Below, piece by piece: positions 36,201 to 46,900 of a DNA stretch of 64,000 nucleotides. The notes below the pieces were generated by a model, which was given only the letters and a program-made list of their open reading frames with translations, was not told where the DNA came from and ran no database searches. The stretch is taken from assembly GCF_000189635.1 (NCBI RefSeq), contig NW_002476523.1:1-64000 (forward strand), in the 5' to 3' direction. The translations under genes were made by a program, and so were the position numbers. This DNA is from Tetrahymena thermophila SB210 (Eukaryota; Ciliophora; Oligohymenophorea; Hymenostomatida; Tetrahymenidae). Each line of letters opens with the position of its first letter. The stretch's first letter is position 1.

Positions 36201-37723
36201 AAAAAAGGAGATAAAGCAATCAAGTGCAATCAATATAAAGAAAAAGAAAAATAAATCAAATAAATTAAAAGATATTTATTTTTTTAAATTAATATTTAAA
36301 TTAAAAAATCACAATCCAAAACAAATAAACTCTTTTTACTTAAGATTAAGTGTCAAATTTGAGAGATTAGTGCAATTTGCTAAACCAGAACCTAAGCCTG
36401 ATGTACCCTAATCGCCAATTTAATTAGTCCTTTTTATTTGAAGTAAAAATGTAAAATAAATTAGTTAATTAGAGGAAAAAAATGAAGAAAAAAAGAAATA
36501 ACAAGATTAATTTATAATAAAGTAAACATTTAAAATAAAATTTAAATTTGTAAATAAAAAGAAAAAGCAATCAATCAATCATTATAAAAAGAAAAAGAAA
36601 AATAAACCAAATAAATTAAAAGATCTTTTTTGTTTAAAATTAATTTTTATAATTAAAAATATCACAATCCAATGCAAATAAACTATTTTTACCTAATGTT
36701 AATTGTCAAATTTGAAAGATTAGTGCAATTTGCTAAAGCAGAACCTAAGCCTGATGCACCAATTGCGCCAATTTAATTGTTACTTTTTAAATATTGAAGA
36801 AAAAACAAATAAATAATTGTTAATTAGAAGAAAAAAATGAAGAAGTAATAAATAAAATAAAATAAAGATTTAAATTAGTAAATAAAAAAAGAAAGCAAAC
36901 ACAATAAAAAGAAAAATAAAAATAAATGAAATAAATTAAAAGATCTTAATTGTTTGTTTAAAATTAGTTTTTAAAATTAAAAATACACAATTAAAATTAA
37001 ATAAACTCTTTTTACAAAAGGTTAAGTGTCAAATTTGAGAGATTAACACAATTTGCTAAAGCAGAACTTAAGAATGATACATCTTCGTCATACATATAAC
37101 TGGAACTTTATAAATATTGAAGAAAAATATTCATTAATAATTAAAAATAATAGTAAAAGTTAAAATTGAAAATAAATAATGAATGAATGAGTTAAAATAA
37201 CAAAAAATGAAGGAAAAAAATCAAATAAAAATAAAAGAAATAAATTAAAAGAAGTTTATTGTTTTAAATAAGTTTTTATAATTTAAAATATGATAATCAA
37301 AAATAAAATAACTCCTTTGATAAAATATTGACTGACATAAAGAGCAAAAAATCAAGAAAAAATATCAAATAATAAATAATTAAAAATTGAAATTAACATT
37401 AAGTTAAAATTGATAAAAAATATTTGATAAATATTGATGAGAATTTCAATTAGAAAATTATTTTTTTAATAAATTGAAAATTAAATATATAAAAAACATT
37501 AAATAATATTTTAAATAAACTGAATGTTAAATAAAAAGAGAATGATAATAATAATAATAATTATAAATTAAATATACTTTAGATCAATATGGAGAACCTA
37601 ATGAGATTAAAGTGAAGAGTTAAAAAACTTTTTATGTTAGAAAAAATTAATTTAAAGTATGTTGATAAAAAAATAAATAATTACATCACTTAATTGGTAA
37701 TAGTATTTAATCTATTATATCAT
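30261..37723 (-). CDS. LRR protein gene with 19 tandem LRR exons (array 2), SINE-interrupted
   Basis: Start exons 37685-37723 (MIQQIKYYYQLSD) and 37578-37627 (FFNSSLQSHQVLHIDL). LRR exons follow at 37016-37105, 36693-36782, 36340-36429, 35988-36077, one beginning at 35241 and split by a SINE, 34871-34960, 34549-34638, 34201-34290, 33850-33939, 33618-33707, 33302-33391, 32963-33052, 32622-32711, 32263-32352, 31901-31990, 31574-31663, 31264-31353, 30905-30994 and 30554-30634. The last exon is 30261-30333 (SYNRISGSLKYIW then GYF and TGA). Seventeen repeat exons are exactly 90 nt and phase 2-2; the last LRR is 81 nt, an in-frame loss of three codons. Leaving out the SINE-split exon, the exons sum to 1773 nt (590 aa) and stay in frame, because every repeat exon is a multiple of three. 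The product is a ribonuclease-inhibitor-like LRR solenoid without a signal peptide; ligand unknown. Confidence 0.85.
33144..33159 (-). other. G-quadruplex-capable tract in an LRR-array intron
   Basis: The plus strand reads CCCCTCCCCCCCTCCC, so the minus (transcribed-sense) strand carries GGGAGGGGGGGAGGGG, four G-runs able to form a quadruplex. It lies between the LRR exons at 32963-33052 and 33302-33391. About 75 bp around it (33085-33160) are unlike the equivalent place in all other array introns, yet the exon-to-exon spacing (339 bp) is unchanged, so sequence was replaced rather than simply added. G-runs of this kind are exceptional at this base composition. Confidence 0.8.
35313..35324. 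repeat. Target-site duplication, left copy
   Basis: TCACCAATTTAA, identical to the right copy. The word is part of the normal LRR-exon consensus (the minus strand reads AAATTGGTGA), so the site before insertion was ordinary exon sequence. Confidence 0.9.
35325..35732 (+). mobile_element. tRNA-headed SINE-like insertion
   Basis: A 408-bp island, far richer in G+C than anything near it, flanked by a perfect 12-bp direct repeat TCACCAATTTAA (35313-35324 and 35733-35744). The left end has a Pol III-type internal promoter: A box TGGGCGAGTCG at 35346-35356 (one mismatch to consensus) and a perfect B box GGTTCGAATCC at 35381-35391. The B box sits in a tRNA-like T-arm ending in CCGCCCCC. The right end is a short (GTAT)n tail. 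A tRNA-like head, unrelated body, simple-repeat tail and target duplication together define a retroposed SINE. The 70-residue frame on its minus strand is incidental. It lies inside an LRR exon of array 2, and the clean flanks suggest a fairly recent insertion. I know no family name for it; a 5'-truncated LINE is less likely given the Pol III boxes. Confidence 0.85.
35733..35744. repeat. Target-site duplication, right copy
   Basis: TCACCAATTTAA immediately after the (GTAT)n tail. It can be extended to 13 bp by one A that may belong to either the tail or the target. The splice acceptor of the interrupted LRR exon lies just beyond it (exon edge at 35750). Confidence 0.9.
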
Positions 37724-38415
37724 TTATATTTTTCTTTCAAAAATATACAATAGCAATTTATCCAAATTAAATAAATTTTTTATAAGTAGATAAAAAGAAA
37801 AATTAATTATATCAATTTATAAACTCACTTCTAGAAAGAGATATCATAAAAAAGAAAGTTAGTTTAAAATTCATTTTTAAATGTTAATATTTCTATTTAA
37901 AATGCGTACTTATAAATACAATATTAACTATCTAGAATTTGATATAAGGGATAATGAGAATATGAACTCAATAATATAAAAAATTTTAGAGGTATTTACA
38001 CTTAATTAATTCTAATTATTTTTAATAAAAAATTTAAAAAACATAAAATTATCAGTTAATTTAACATGCTATATAAAATTAAAACCATTATAAATTAATA
38101 AAATATTAAATACAAATTTTCATTTAAACAATTTATTTGAATACATTTTAGAATTAACTTAATTAATTAGATTAAGCTATTAAAATAATTATTAATTTTT
38201 ATTTTCCATATGAGGAAATAGGTAATTCATTTTTTTAATTATTTATTGTAAAGAAATAAATGATTTAGATATTTATTATTACATTTATAGAATAAATTAA
38301 TTAAATTTGATTATAAATATCTAAAACATATTTATAAGAAAATTTCATTAAAATGATATTTAATTAATATGACATTTATCTATTATTTAGAAAATAAAAT
38401 ATGATTAATTATTAT
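37724..38415. other. Intergenic region upstream of LRR array 2
   Basis: AT-rich; the first 300 bp are recognisably similar to the region upstream of LRR array 1 (4674-5000), so part of the 5' flank was duplicated with the gene. The rest is featureless spacer up to the stop of the next minus-strand gene. Confidence 0.6.
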
Positions 38416-39765
38416 TCAAAATATAGAACATTTCTGATTTTTTTCTTTTTCATAAGTAACGTCGTTTACTTAATTTTCAAGATTTGTATCTGAGTCTTGA
38501 GAATCTTTTATTTTTTAAACTTTTAAACTCTATTGCTATAACTGCTGAATTACAATATTAAACTCACTTTTTGTTTGGGATTCCTAGATAAAATATGATA
38601 AGACAGCATTTTAGCTTTTTTCAATGTTGATTTTGAGGTATATTTTAGTAAAACCTAGATTGTAGTTAAGTTCACTAGGGACTAACGGTTTGTATTGTGA
38701 GTTATGTACAAAATTCATTAGGAAATTTATCTGTAAAATATTTATTTGTTCTATAATAGTCATTACAAGTTAGTTTTTACTTAGTAGTTGAAGGAGAGGC
38801 TGTTTGCCATTCTCAGAAATATCTTTAATGAGATTTTTATCATAAATTGGATTTTAAATAGAGAATATATCCCCATTTAGTTAAGATTTATTTTCATTAT
38901 TGATTACTTTACTACTGCCACAATCTTAGCTGCTGTTTTCGTGTGTTTTACTTTGGGAAAAATATTTTTAACTGCTTTACTAGTGAAAATAGTCATTCAA
39001 GAGCAAAATAAACAACACATTACCCTTAGTGTTTTTAAAGCATTCTCTGTAAACATGATTGTAAATTCCATTTTCATCAAAAAGAAGTAGTCTGCCTTCT
39101 TCTTTATGAATGATTATGCAAATATCGTAATTAAATTATAATTTAAAATTTTAGAGTTGAGATTTTTACAAGTGAAAGTGATGAATAGTTATTTATAAAT
39201 TAAGCTACTAATTAATGATATTCAAAAGCTTTTCGAATTCATCATTTAAATCTTTCTTAAGGGAGATAATGGCAGCAGTCATAATTCTATTTTTTTCACA
39301 AATCATTGCATTGTATATGAAGAAATTGTTGTTTATTTTGATTCCTAACTACTCATTACAACTCATGCAGAACACATAAAGAAAGTGATCATCTTCAGCT
39401 TCAGGATCTATTTTATAATTGAGTAAACCACTCAAAATCATGAAATGTTTTTCCTTTTTTTAAATAAATGTTTTATATCCCAAAAGTAGCTAGCATCCCC
39501 TACAAATTAGTATGTTGCATTTGAATGAAGGGTTTATTTCTTTAGTAAATGAGCTATTTTTTTCATCAATAGTAAAATAAGAAGGTCTTGTAGGAAAATT
39601 ATCTTTTTCAATTTAATTTGAAGAGCATTTAATGTCTGCATCTATATTTTTTTAAGAAGAGAATAAGTAAACATCATTGATATTCATATTTGATGTTAAA
39701 AACTGCTTTTATTAGCTAGGAAAAGACTAAGGTAAACCGCTTTTATCGCTACTATTTAATTCCAT
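38416..39765 (-). CDS. Mis18/Yippee-type zinc-binding domain protein
   Basis: One exon of 449 codons, ATG at 39765, TGA 38416-38418. An 80-residue S/N-rich N-terminus is followed by a domain with two Cys pairs. C88-x2-C91 (CNILICRGCQLLLGYKTF) and C133-x2-C136 (VFCMSCNEQLGIKI) are 45 residues apart, with the typical 'C-x2-C...LG' and 'C-x2-C...LG' spacing and a following NNFFIYNAMICEKNRIMTAA strand/helix. This is the layout of the Mis18/Yippee/cereblon (CULT) zinc fold. A helical region after it (AIISLKKDLNDEFEKLLNII) recalls the coiled-coil tail of Mis18. The C-terminal 250 residues are low-complexity. Mis18 proteins license centromeric histone deposition, so a micronuclear centromere role is an attractive inference; a Yippee-like function is the alternative. 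Confidence 0.65.
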
Positions 39766-40207
39766 TCTTGTTTTACTCTTTGATTAAAATACATTCAAAA
39801 TATTTGATTTATAAATCTTTTTATAGTATCATAACGATTAATCTCCTTATTTTTAATTTAATTTTTTTAAAGTCAAGCAATTTAACAAAAAATTTTATAT
39901 AAAAAGCAAATTTTCAAAACATTTCATAAAAAATGTCTGAGTTTTGTAAATTCAAAATTTAATAATTTAAGTAGAACAAAACAATTTTTACAGAAAACAA
40001 ATTTAATCAAATAAAAAATAATAATGTTGTTTTTCTGAATTATTTTTGAAATAATTAAATTTTTGCATTTTTATAATTTTTGAATTTTTTGTAATAGTTT
40101 AAATTAAAATTGATTTACATGAATAAAAACTTTATTATATAAAACAATTAAAATTATTTAATTAATTTATGTATGTAAATATGCATGTATGTATATTCAA
40201 GTCTGTT
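39766..40207. other. Intergenic spacer
   Basis: AT-rich sequence between the start of the Mis18-like gene and the stop of KAP3, both on the minus strand. It contains short ATGT repeats near 40165-40195. It must hold the promoter of the Mis18-like gene, but no element was recognised. Confidence 0.6.
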
Positions 40208-40666
40208 TCACATATCTAAATCAGAATCCCACATTCTATTTACAAAAATTTAAAATTAATTTGTTAATTTCAATTAAATATAAAATTACCTAGGATCTAA
40301 ATCGTTGTCATCCTTATCATAAAATCCAAAGTATTCGCCACTTTTTATAATAAAATTATTAATTTTAAATTTAAAAATTTTTTTTAGTTTCAAATTGCCA
40401 ATTTTAGTAAATAAAATAGCATCAATTTACAAATTATTTATTTTTTTAAAACTATATTGCTTATTAAATCAATTTTTGCTTTATCTAACTTATAATCCTG
40501 ATATTATTTTAGTTTGTATGCATAATTCCCATATTAAATATACACGCTTAGTTATTTATTTAGTTAAATTTAATTTCTTATTTTGATGAATTTTTGCTTT
40601 ATTGAATTTGCAATAATATCTATCTTAATTTGCTTGTAAAATTACCTATTCTTTTACTTTTTTTGG

Positions 40667-40717
<51 letters not shown>

Positions 40718-43190
40718 TTAGTTGATGCAATATTTGTTTAAGTTTTGATAATTTTTGAGAATTTTGTATAAATTGTTTACTTAATGTCATCTCCAAAATC
40801 GTAACGGTCTTGTCCTAAAACATTCTTGTCATATTCCTCAACACTCTCTATCCATTCTCTGTTATATTCATAATATTTTCTCTCTTTGATGTTCTCTGAT
40901 AGATCTGGATGGTATTCCTAAACATTTTAAACAATTTAAAGGTATAAAAAATACACTAAAATAATAAAATAAATAATTACTCTTAAGATATCAAGAACAT
41001 CATCATTAACTTATTTTAAAACTTAATTAGTTGAGCCGATTATATTGAGAAGTACCATTAGAATTTCTTGCTATTCTAATATGAACTAGATACCAATTTT
41101 ATGATGCAAAAACTAATACAAAGCATATATATTTTATGACAAAAACTCTTCGTCTTCATGCTTAGAAATTAGTAGCTCGGCAATGAAAATCATAAACTTA
41201 TTTTCTTAATTTGAAAATTTTAATTTTAATAAAAGAATTAATTAATTCATTTTACTTGCTAAGGTTTCTGCACTCTTAGGTGAATTGCAAATAGATTATA
41301 TGAGCTAAACAGTTTCCAAAATAATATCATCTTCAACTATCTATTGAGAGATATTTGCATGTAAAAACTCCATAAATGTATTATTTAAATAGTTTTCCCA
41401 TTTATCTCCCATATATTTAACATTAGCTAGTATTCCAATTACTTCAAATTTCAAATCTTCAATTTTAGGATCTTGAATCTTACTTTTACTTATAATCAAC
41501 TTCAAGAATTTGCCTAAATTATTCTTTAAACAACAATTTAAATATTAAAAAGCACTATAAATAAATGAATGAATTTAATTTATAAATGAAATAACATAAT
41601 TTTAGAATTAAATTTTTGTCTTTTTAATTCAAAATTTTAAATAAGGCTCATAAATATTTTTTTTTTTGAGAAAGATTAGAAGAATTAAATAAAGAAAGAA
41701 GAGTGTTTGATATTTATTGAATTTGAATTATTATTTTAAGAATTTACTTGTAAGCAGTCATGGGTTTCTTAGTCTTAGGAATAGATTGCAATATTTTTTA
41801 TAAACTTAAATAAATTAATGTCTACGTTTTTTAAAGCTCTATCAATAACAACCTATAATTCTTCTTCAGAAACAAGCTCTGCATTCTTTTAATTAGCTGC
41901 CAAGTTGATAGCCAAAGCAACGAGCTCTTTACCTACTAGTTATTCAGGGAAATGAGCAATTAACTTAATTACCTATAATGTTTTTATATATATTTAATTT
42001 ATATTTGGCATAACAATTTATTTTTAAAGTAATAAGATGAACATCAAAATGAAAAATATTGTGTTTAATTGTTTACAAGTGACATGCAATCTGTGTATGC
42101 AAAAGTGTTCCTAATTTTATCATCAAAAGAAAGAATATACAACAAAACTAATGAGTCAAAACGGAAGTTTGGCACTTTGAGTAGATCAATAATTTTAGGG
42201 ATGTAATTTTCTTTTTCAATTTGCTCTCTTGCTGACTTGTCGAATGCAACGTTTTTCAAGAGACCTGAAGATAATTTGAGCAACAAGTTATTCTAGCAAC
42301 TGAAAAATCTACCTAGCTTTTCTACAATACCTTCTTCTAACTTTGAGAGTTTTATTTTTTAAAAATAAAATTTTTAACTTCAAAGTAAATAGAACGACAA
42401 TAAATAATTAAGTTTTACCATCTAGTTTTTGTTTTCGGTGATAATTGAGAGCTTTCTGAGGAAGAGTAAAACGACAATTAACAAATGAAAATCATTTCTT
42501 TCAAGCATACGGACAAGAATAGAAACAATCTTTCTGTTTTTCATCTTTTTTTCGATTTAGTAATCTTCTGCCAAATTCAACAAAATAGTAAACGAAATGT
42601 AGAATAATTTGTCTTGCTTTGCTATCATTAAATTTAATTTTCTAAGCTCTCTTTCTTATTGAGCTTTGTTAGATGGATCAATTTCCATATATGCGGCATA
42701 ACTGAAGTCAAAACGACGAATCTGATATTCAATAACTTTAAATGTGGCATCACCAACCTTATGCTGGGTAAGGTAACTATGGAATTCCTAATAATTAGAT
42801 AGAACGAAGAAAATGCACAATATATTTATGCAAAGCTCAGTGCTTTTAGAACTTTTTTCGTATTCTTCTTGCAATGTACGACTCAGTAAACTTAATAAAG
42901 AATCTACAAATTATTTAAAAATGAGTTAAAATTCTATTCAAATTTCTTAAATTATCATCAATCTAAGTAAAGCAAATATGTAATCATTATCATGAAGACT
43001 ACAAAATAATTTATTATTTATTAATCAACTAATTTTTATTACCATTGGTGACAATATGTTCCATATTCTTCATATCTAACGTTAAAAGAAGAATCTTCTT
43101 AGCTGTGCTAATCTTAAGATCGATATCATCTTCATAATATGATGAAATGTAATCGTCCAACTCTTCAATACTTGCACTTAAATCTCCCAT
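40208..43190 (-). CDS. KIFAP3: KAP3, kinesin-2 associated protein (armadillo repeats)
   Basis: Nine exons from the start: 43043-43190, 42419-42903, 42077-42340, 41748-41972, 41256-41523, 40981-41204, 40781-40917, 40290-40340 and 40208-40235. All phases agree; 609 aa. Armadillo-type helices throughout match KIFAP3 closely: LFYISFTILLNLAED, VVLLFLRKLSIITENKNQM, SLVLLYILSFDDKIR then NTFAYTDC, and ELVALAINLAANQKNAELV. The C-terminus (EYHPDLSENIKERKYYEYNR then EWIESVEE and FGDDI) is the conserved tail. The N-terminus is about 100 residues shorter than in animals. KAP is the non-motor subunit of heterotrimeric kinesin-2, which drives anterograde intraflagellar transport. The last two exons are tiny (51 and 28 nt) and complete an acidic tail ending SDLDM. 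Confidence 0.93.
40667..40719. repeat. (TTTA)n microsatellite
   Basis: About thirteen tandem TTTA units, the longest simple repeat in the window, located inside the KAP3 intron between exons 40290-40340 and 40781-40917. On the coding strand it reads TAAA, which in this genetic code would be open in all frames. Confidence 0.95.
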
Positions 43191-43975
43191 TATCGCTTCC
43201 TAAATCGTATCCTTTATATATGCTTTTGCCTTTTTGTATATTTATTGTGTTTAGTATATGTATCTAATGCTGTTTGATTTTTTTGATGGTTGTCAAACTT
43301 CTTAATTAAGTAATTTATTAATTTATTTTTTTTTTTGAAATAATTAAAATTTTAACAAATTATATTTGAATATTTTAATTAAAACTTTAAGTTTCGAATA
43401 CAGCAAAAACAAACAAAGATAAAACATCAAGTCAAGTTAGCTGCTAATATATCATCAAATAGATATTTTCATTGTAACAAACAATAATCTTAAATTAATA
43501 CATTGAATAAACAAATTAAGATTGTCAAATAAATAATAAAGGATTTAATAGATTCAATTCATCCATCAAAGTACAAATAAATATATATAAAAATTTTCAA
43601 TTAATTATTTCTTAAAAAAAAGGGTTTTGATTAAATCCATTTAAAATATTAATTGAAATTGATGTTGTTTCTATATGGGTTGTTTTAAGGAATAATTATT
43701 GTAAAATGAATTAGCTGTTTTGAACAATTTACAATAATTTTAAAATGTATTTTTTAATTACATTTAAAAGATATTTCGGATATGAACAAGACAATAAATA
43801 AATTACTACTTCGTTTGTTGTTTGTTAGGTTGGTTGAATTTTATTTAATTGATCTAGCAATTAAAATAATTATATTATATATAAGTTTTTATTTCATTAA
43901 AATTGGGTGATATTTATTCACAATTTTACTAAATTTTAAACAAATTTTAATTAACATTTATTTTTAAAAAAGCTC
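43191..43975. other. Intergenic region upstream of KAP3
   Basis: AT-rich spacer of about 785 bp between the 5' end of KAP3 and the 3' end of the Q/N-rich gene (both minus strand). No coding frame or RNA gene was seen. Confidence 0.65.
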
Positions 43976-46900
43976 TCATTCAGTTTAGTCAGAGTTTGAA
44001 TTGTTGCATTTTTAGATAGTAGAAGATTCCATTTTATTTTCTACTTCAACATTTTAATCGTTCTACATTTATTGGTTTATAGATGAATCTGGAGAATTTT
44101 TATTGTTGCTTTCGTCAGATTTTTAATTAGCTTGTTGCTAATTTGTGAGGGAAGTGCTATTATTATATTTTCTTACCACTGAAACACTTTTGACAAGAAC
44201 ATTTTTATTAGGTTAAGCTTCGTTGTTTTGCTATTTACTGTTATTTGTTTACACATCTTTCACTTAATTAATAAATTGTTGAGCACCCTACACTTAATTT
44301 TTCTTTAATCCTACTAATTCGACTAGATTCTCTAGAAATTATAGATCTGTACGAACAACTCCTTGTTATTAATTTTATTGTTATTATTAATTTTAGGATA
44401 AATTTATAGCTGCTTGCTTTGATGAATCTTTTGATTAATCATTAGATTAATTATTGTTATTATTGCTTTCGCTCAAGTTGCTCTAATAATTTGGTGATAT
44501 TATTTTTGGTGCAGTCTTTACTTGTATTATTTACTTGATACTTTCCATTTGGTTTGAAGAAGCTCCTAAACTTTTTTACTTTTCTATATTGTTAAGAGAA
44601 TTTTGTAACGTGTTATTGTTTTCTTCTAACTTCTATGTTGACGATAATCCTGTTTAAGAAGTTTACTGAGTTTACTTAAGTTATTATGATGCAATAACAT
44701 TTTCTAAAATAGCTGAGACAGCTTTTGTTGAATCGATTCTCATCAACTAAGCTTTAAGAGCCTGTTATGTGCTGTTTGATTATAAAGAGCTGTTTATTTT
44801 TTAATCTTCAGTTTTGCAAAGGTTTTCACTGTAATATTTAGCAAATTCATTCTAAAATTTAAGGAATTTATAGTTTTCTTTAATTTCTGTGTTTGAGTGG
44901 TTATTAGAATTTAAACTTTCTTTTGACAATTCACTGTTATTTGTATTAATTGGATTTACAGAAGATGTAAGACTTTAGTTGTTTAGTAAATTTGTTATGG
45001 CATTATGTACTTCTTAAACATTTTTACTAAAATTACTATTAGAGTTGTTATTTGTTGGCTTGGCTACTTGGTTCAAAGAATTTTAGTTCTATATTTAATT
45101 AGCTGAAAGTTTCCTCACTTTGAAAATATTGCTTGAATTATTATTGTTGCTTGTATTCTTACCCAATATGTCTTGATTACTTTCATTCATTTATAAGTAC
45201 TTCAGTGAATCTTGCTATGACTAGCTATCATTTTGATTCTTATTATTATTGTCTTAAACACTATCTTAATTTTACTAGTTTCCGACAATTTGTTTTACAA
45301 GGTTTTCTATTTTTTCTGTATTTAAAACAGATAATGGAATTTGATTATCACTGCTGCCTTGATCTTATTTTGATGAACTTTTGATTTCTCCCTACTCAGA
45401 GAGGAATCTTTTTCCAAGAAGACTGCCACCTGCTGATGAAGCATCTTCCTTTTTTATTACATTTATCTTCCTGAATCCCATAACTTCACTTTTGTTTGCT
45501 TCGTTTTAAGTTATCTATTAAGATTAGTTTTACTGCTTTTAGTCTGAAAATTACTTCTCAGTAGCATCTATTTTAATAATTTTCTAGTCTTACTCGTTTT
45601 TTAATCCTAAAGAAGGAGTGCTTTCTGATTTTATGATATTTATTTGTGGGAAATTTTTATCCTCATTTTTATTTTATAATTCTTCATTAATAGCCTTTTC
45701 AGTATTTTACAAATTATCTTTATCCATTTCAGAACTAAGAGTTTTATCTGCAAAAATATCCCTTCTAGAGTTAAAGGGATGATTAAATTGATGATGAGCA
45801 AAGTTCAATTAATTGCTATGCTGGTAATTTTTATATAAAGGAATAGAATTCAAGTTAGAATTCTAATTAAATTTAGACATTGTGAATGTGTTAGTATATT
45901 TATCATTCAAAAATGGTCTAGAATTACTAGCATAGTTCATATTTGAAAAAGGAAAATCAAAATGCTTAAAATTGGAAGAAGGATCCTCAAATCGCATAGC
46001 CATGCTATTAATATTCATAATGCTGTTATCATTTTGGAAATTATTTGAATTAAAATTTTTATCTCCAAAAATATTTTGTTTAAAAGTATAACCTTTCTTT
46101 TGAGAAGGGTTGATGGGACTTTTAAGAAGAGATTTATTTATTAAATTTGAATTAGTGCTATGCAACTGCTAGTTGAATAAAGTATTCTAAATGTTAGCAT
46201 TTGAAGTTGTGTTGAATATGTTATTTAATGAGTTGAAGTTATAGCTTTAATTGTTATGGAATTGATAGCTGTCTTAATTAAATAAATTGAAATTGCTAAA
46301 ATTATGTTTATATTGCAATGGCGAAGTATTTTTAATAAGATTTTAGCTTTGTTCGTTGTATTAATTTTAATTATTTTGTTTATCAGTTTAATCTTTTTTC
46401 TCATTTTATTAATTGTTTTCGTCTTGGTTATTATTAGAGTATTATTCATCAAATTCTTCTTCATCCTCCTCTTCGTCTTCTTCTTCTTCATCATCATCTT
46501 CATTATCTTCATCAAACTCTTCTTCTTCCTCTTCTCGTTCTCCTTAATCTTTATTATCATTATAACAGTTACTTAGCTGTTGCTATTCCTGGAGATTGAT
46601 TAATTGCTGCTGTTGAGCCTTTTCATTTTATTTATTTAATATATTCTCTGTATTTATTTATTGGTTGTTATTTTAGTTTATTTATCCTTTTTAATTTGAT
46701 TATCCTTATTAATCATCATTGATATCTCCAGTGCTATTCTACTTAACAAATTTTTGCAGCTTTGGCTCTTTTTCACTTTCATCCCTCTACTTTTAAGTTT
46801 GATTCAGTTAGAAACTAGGAGGGCGAATATTGTTCTTTAGTAAATTAAGTTGTTGTTTTTTTTATTCGCTTTCATTTTCTTAGTCAAGACTATTTAATTT

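Noticed and set aside
40395-40586. 63-residue plus-strand hydrophobic frame
   Set aside because: Lies inside a KAP3 intron on the other strand; AT-rich chance frame without start context.
40667-40719. Telomere or chromosome-breakage signal at the TTTA run
   Set aside because: The repeat is TTTA, not the ciliate telomere repeat, and it is intronic to KAP3 with coding sequence on both sides.
46225-46560. 111-residue Lys/Met/Ile-rich minus-strand frame
   Set aside because: Same strand as the Q/N-rich gene but out of frame with its 4.9-kb exon, which is open throughout in the correct frame.
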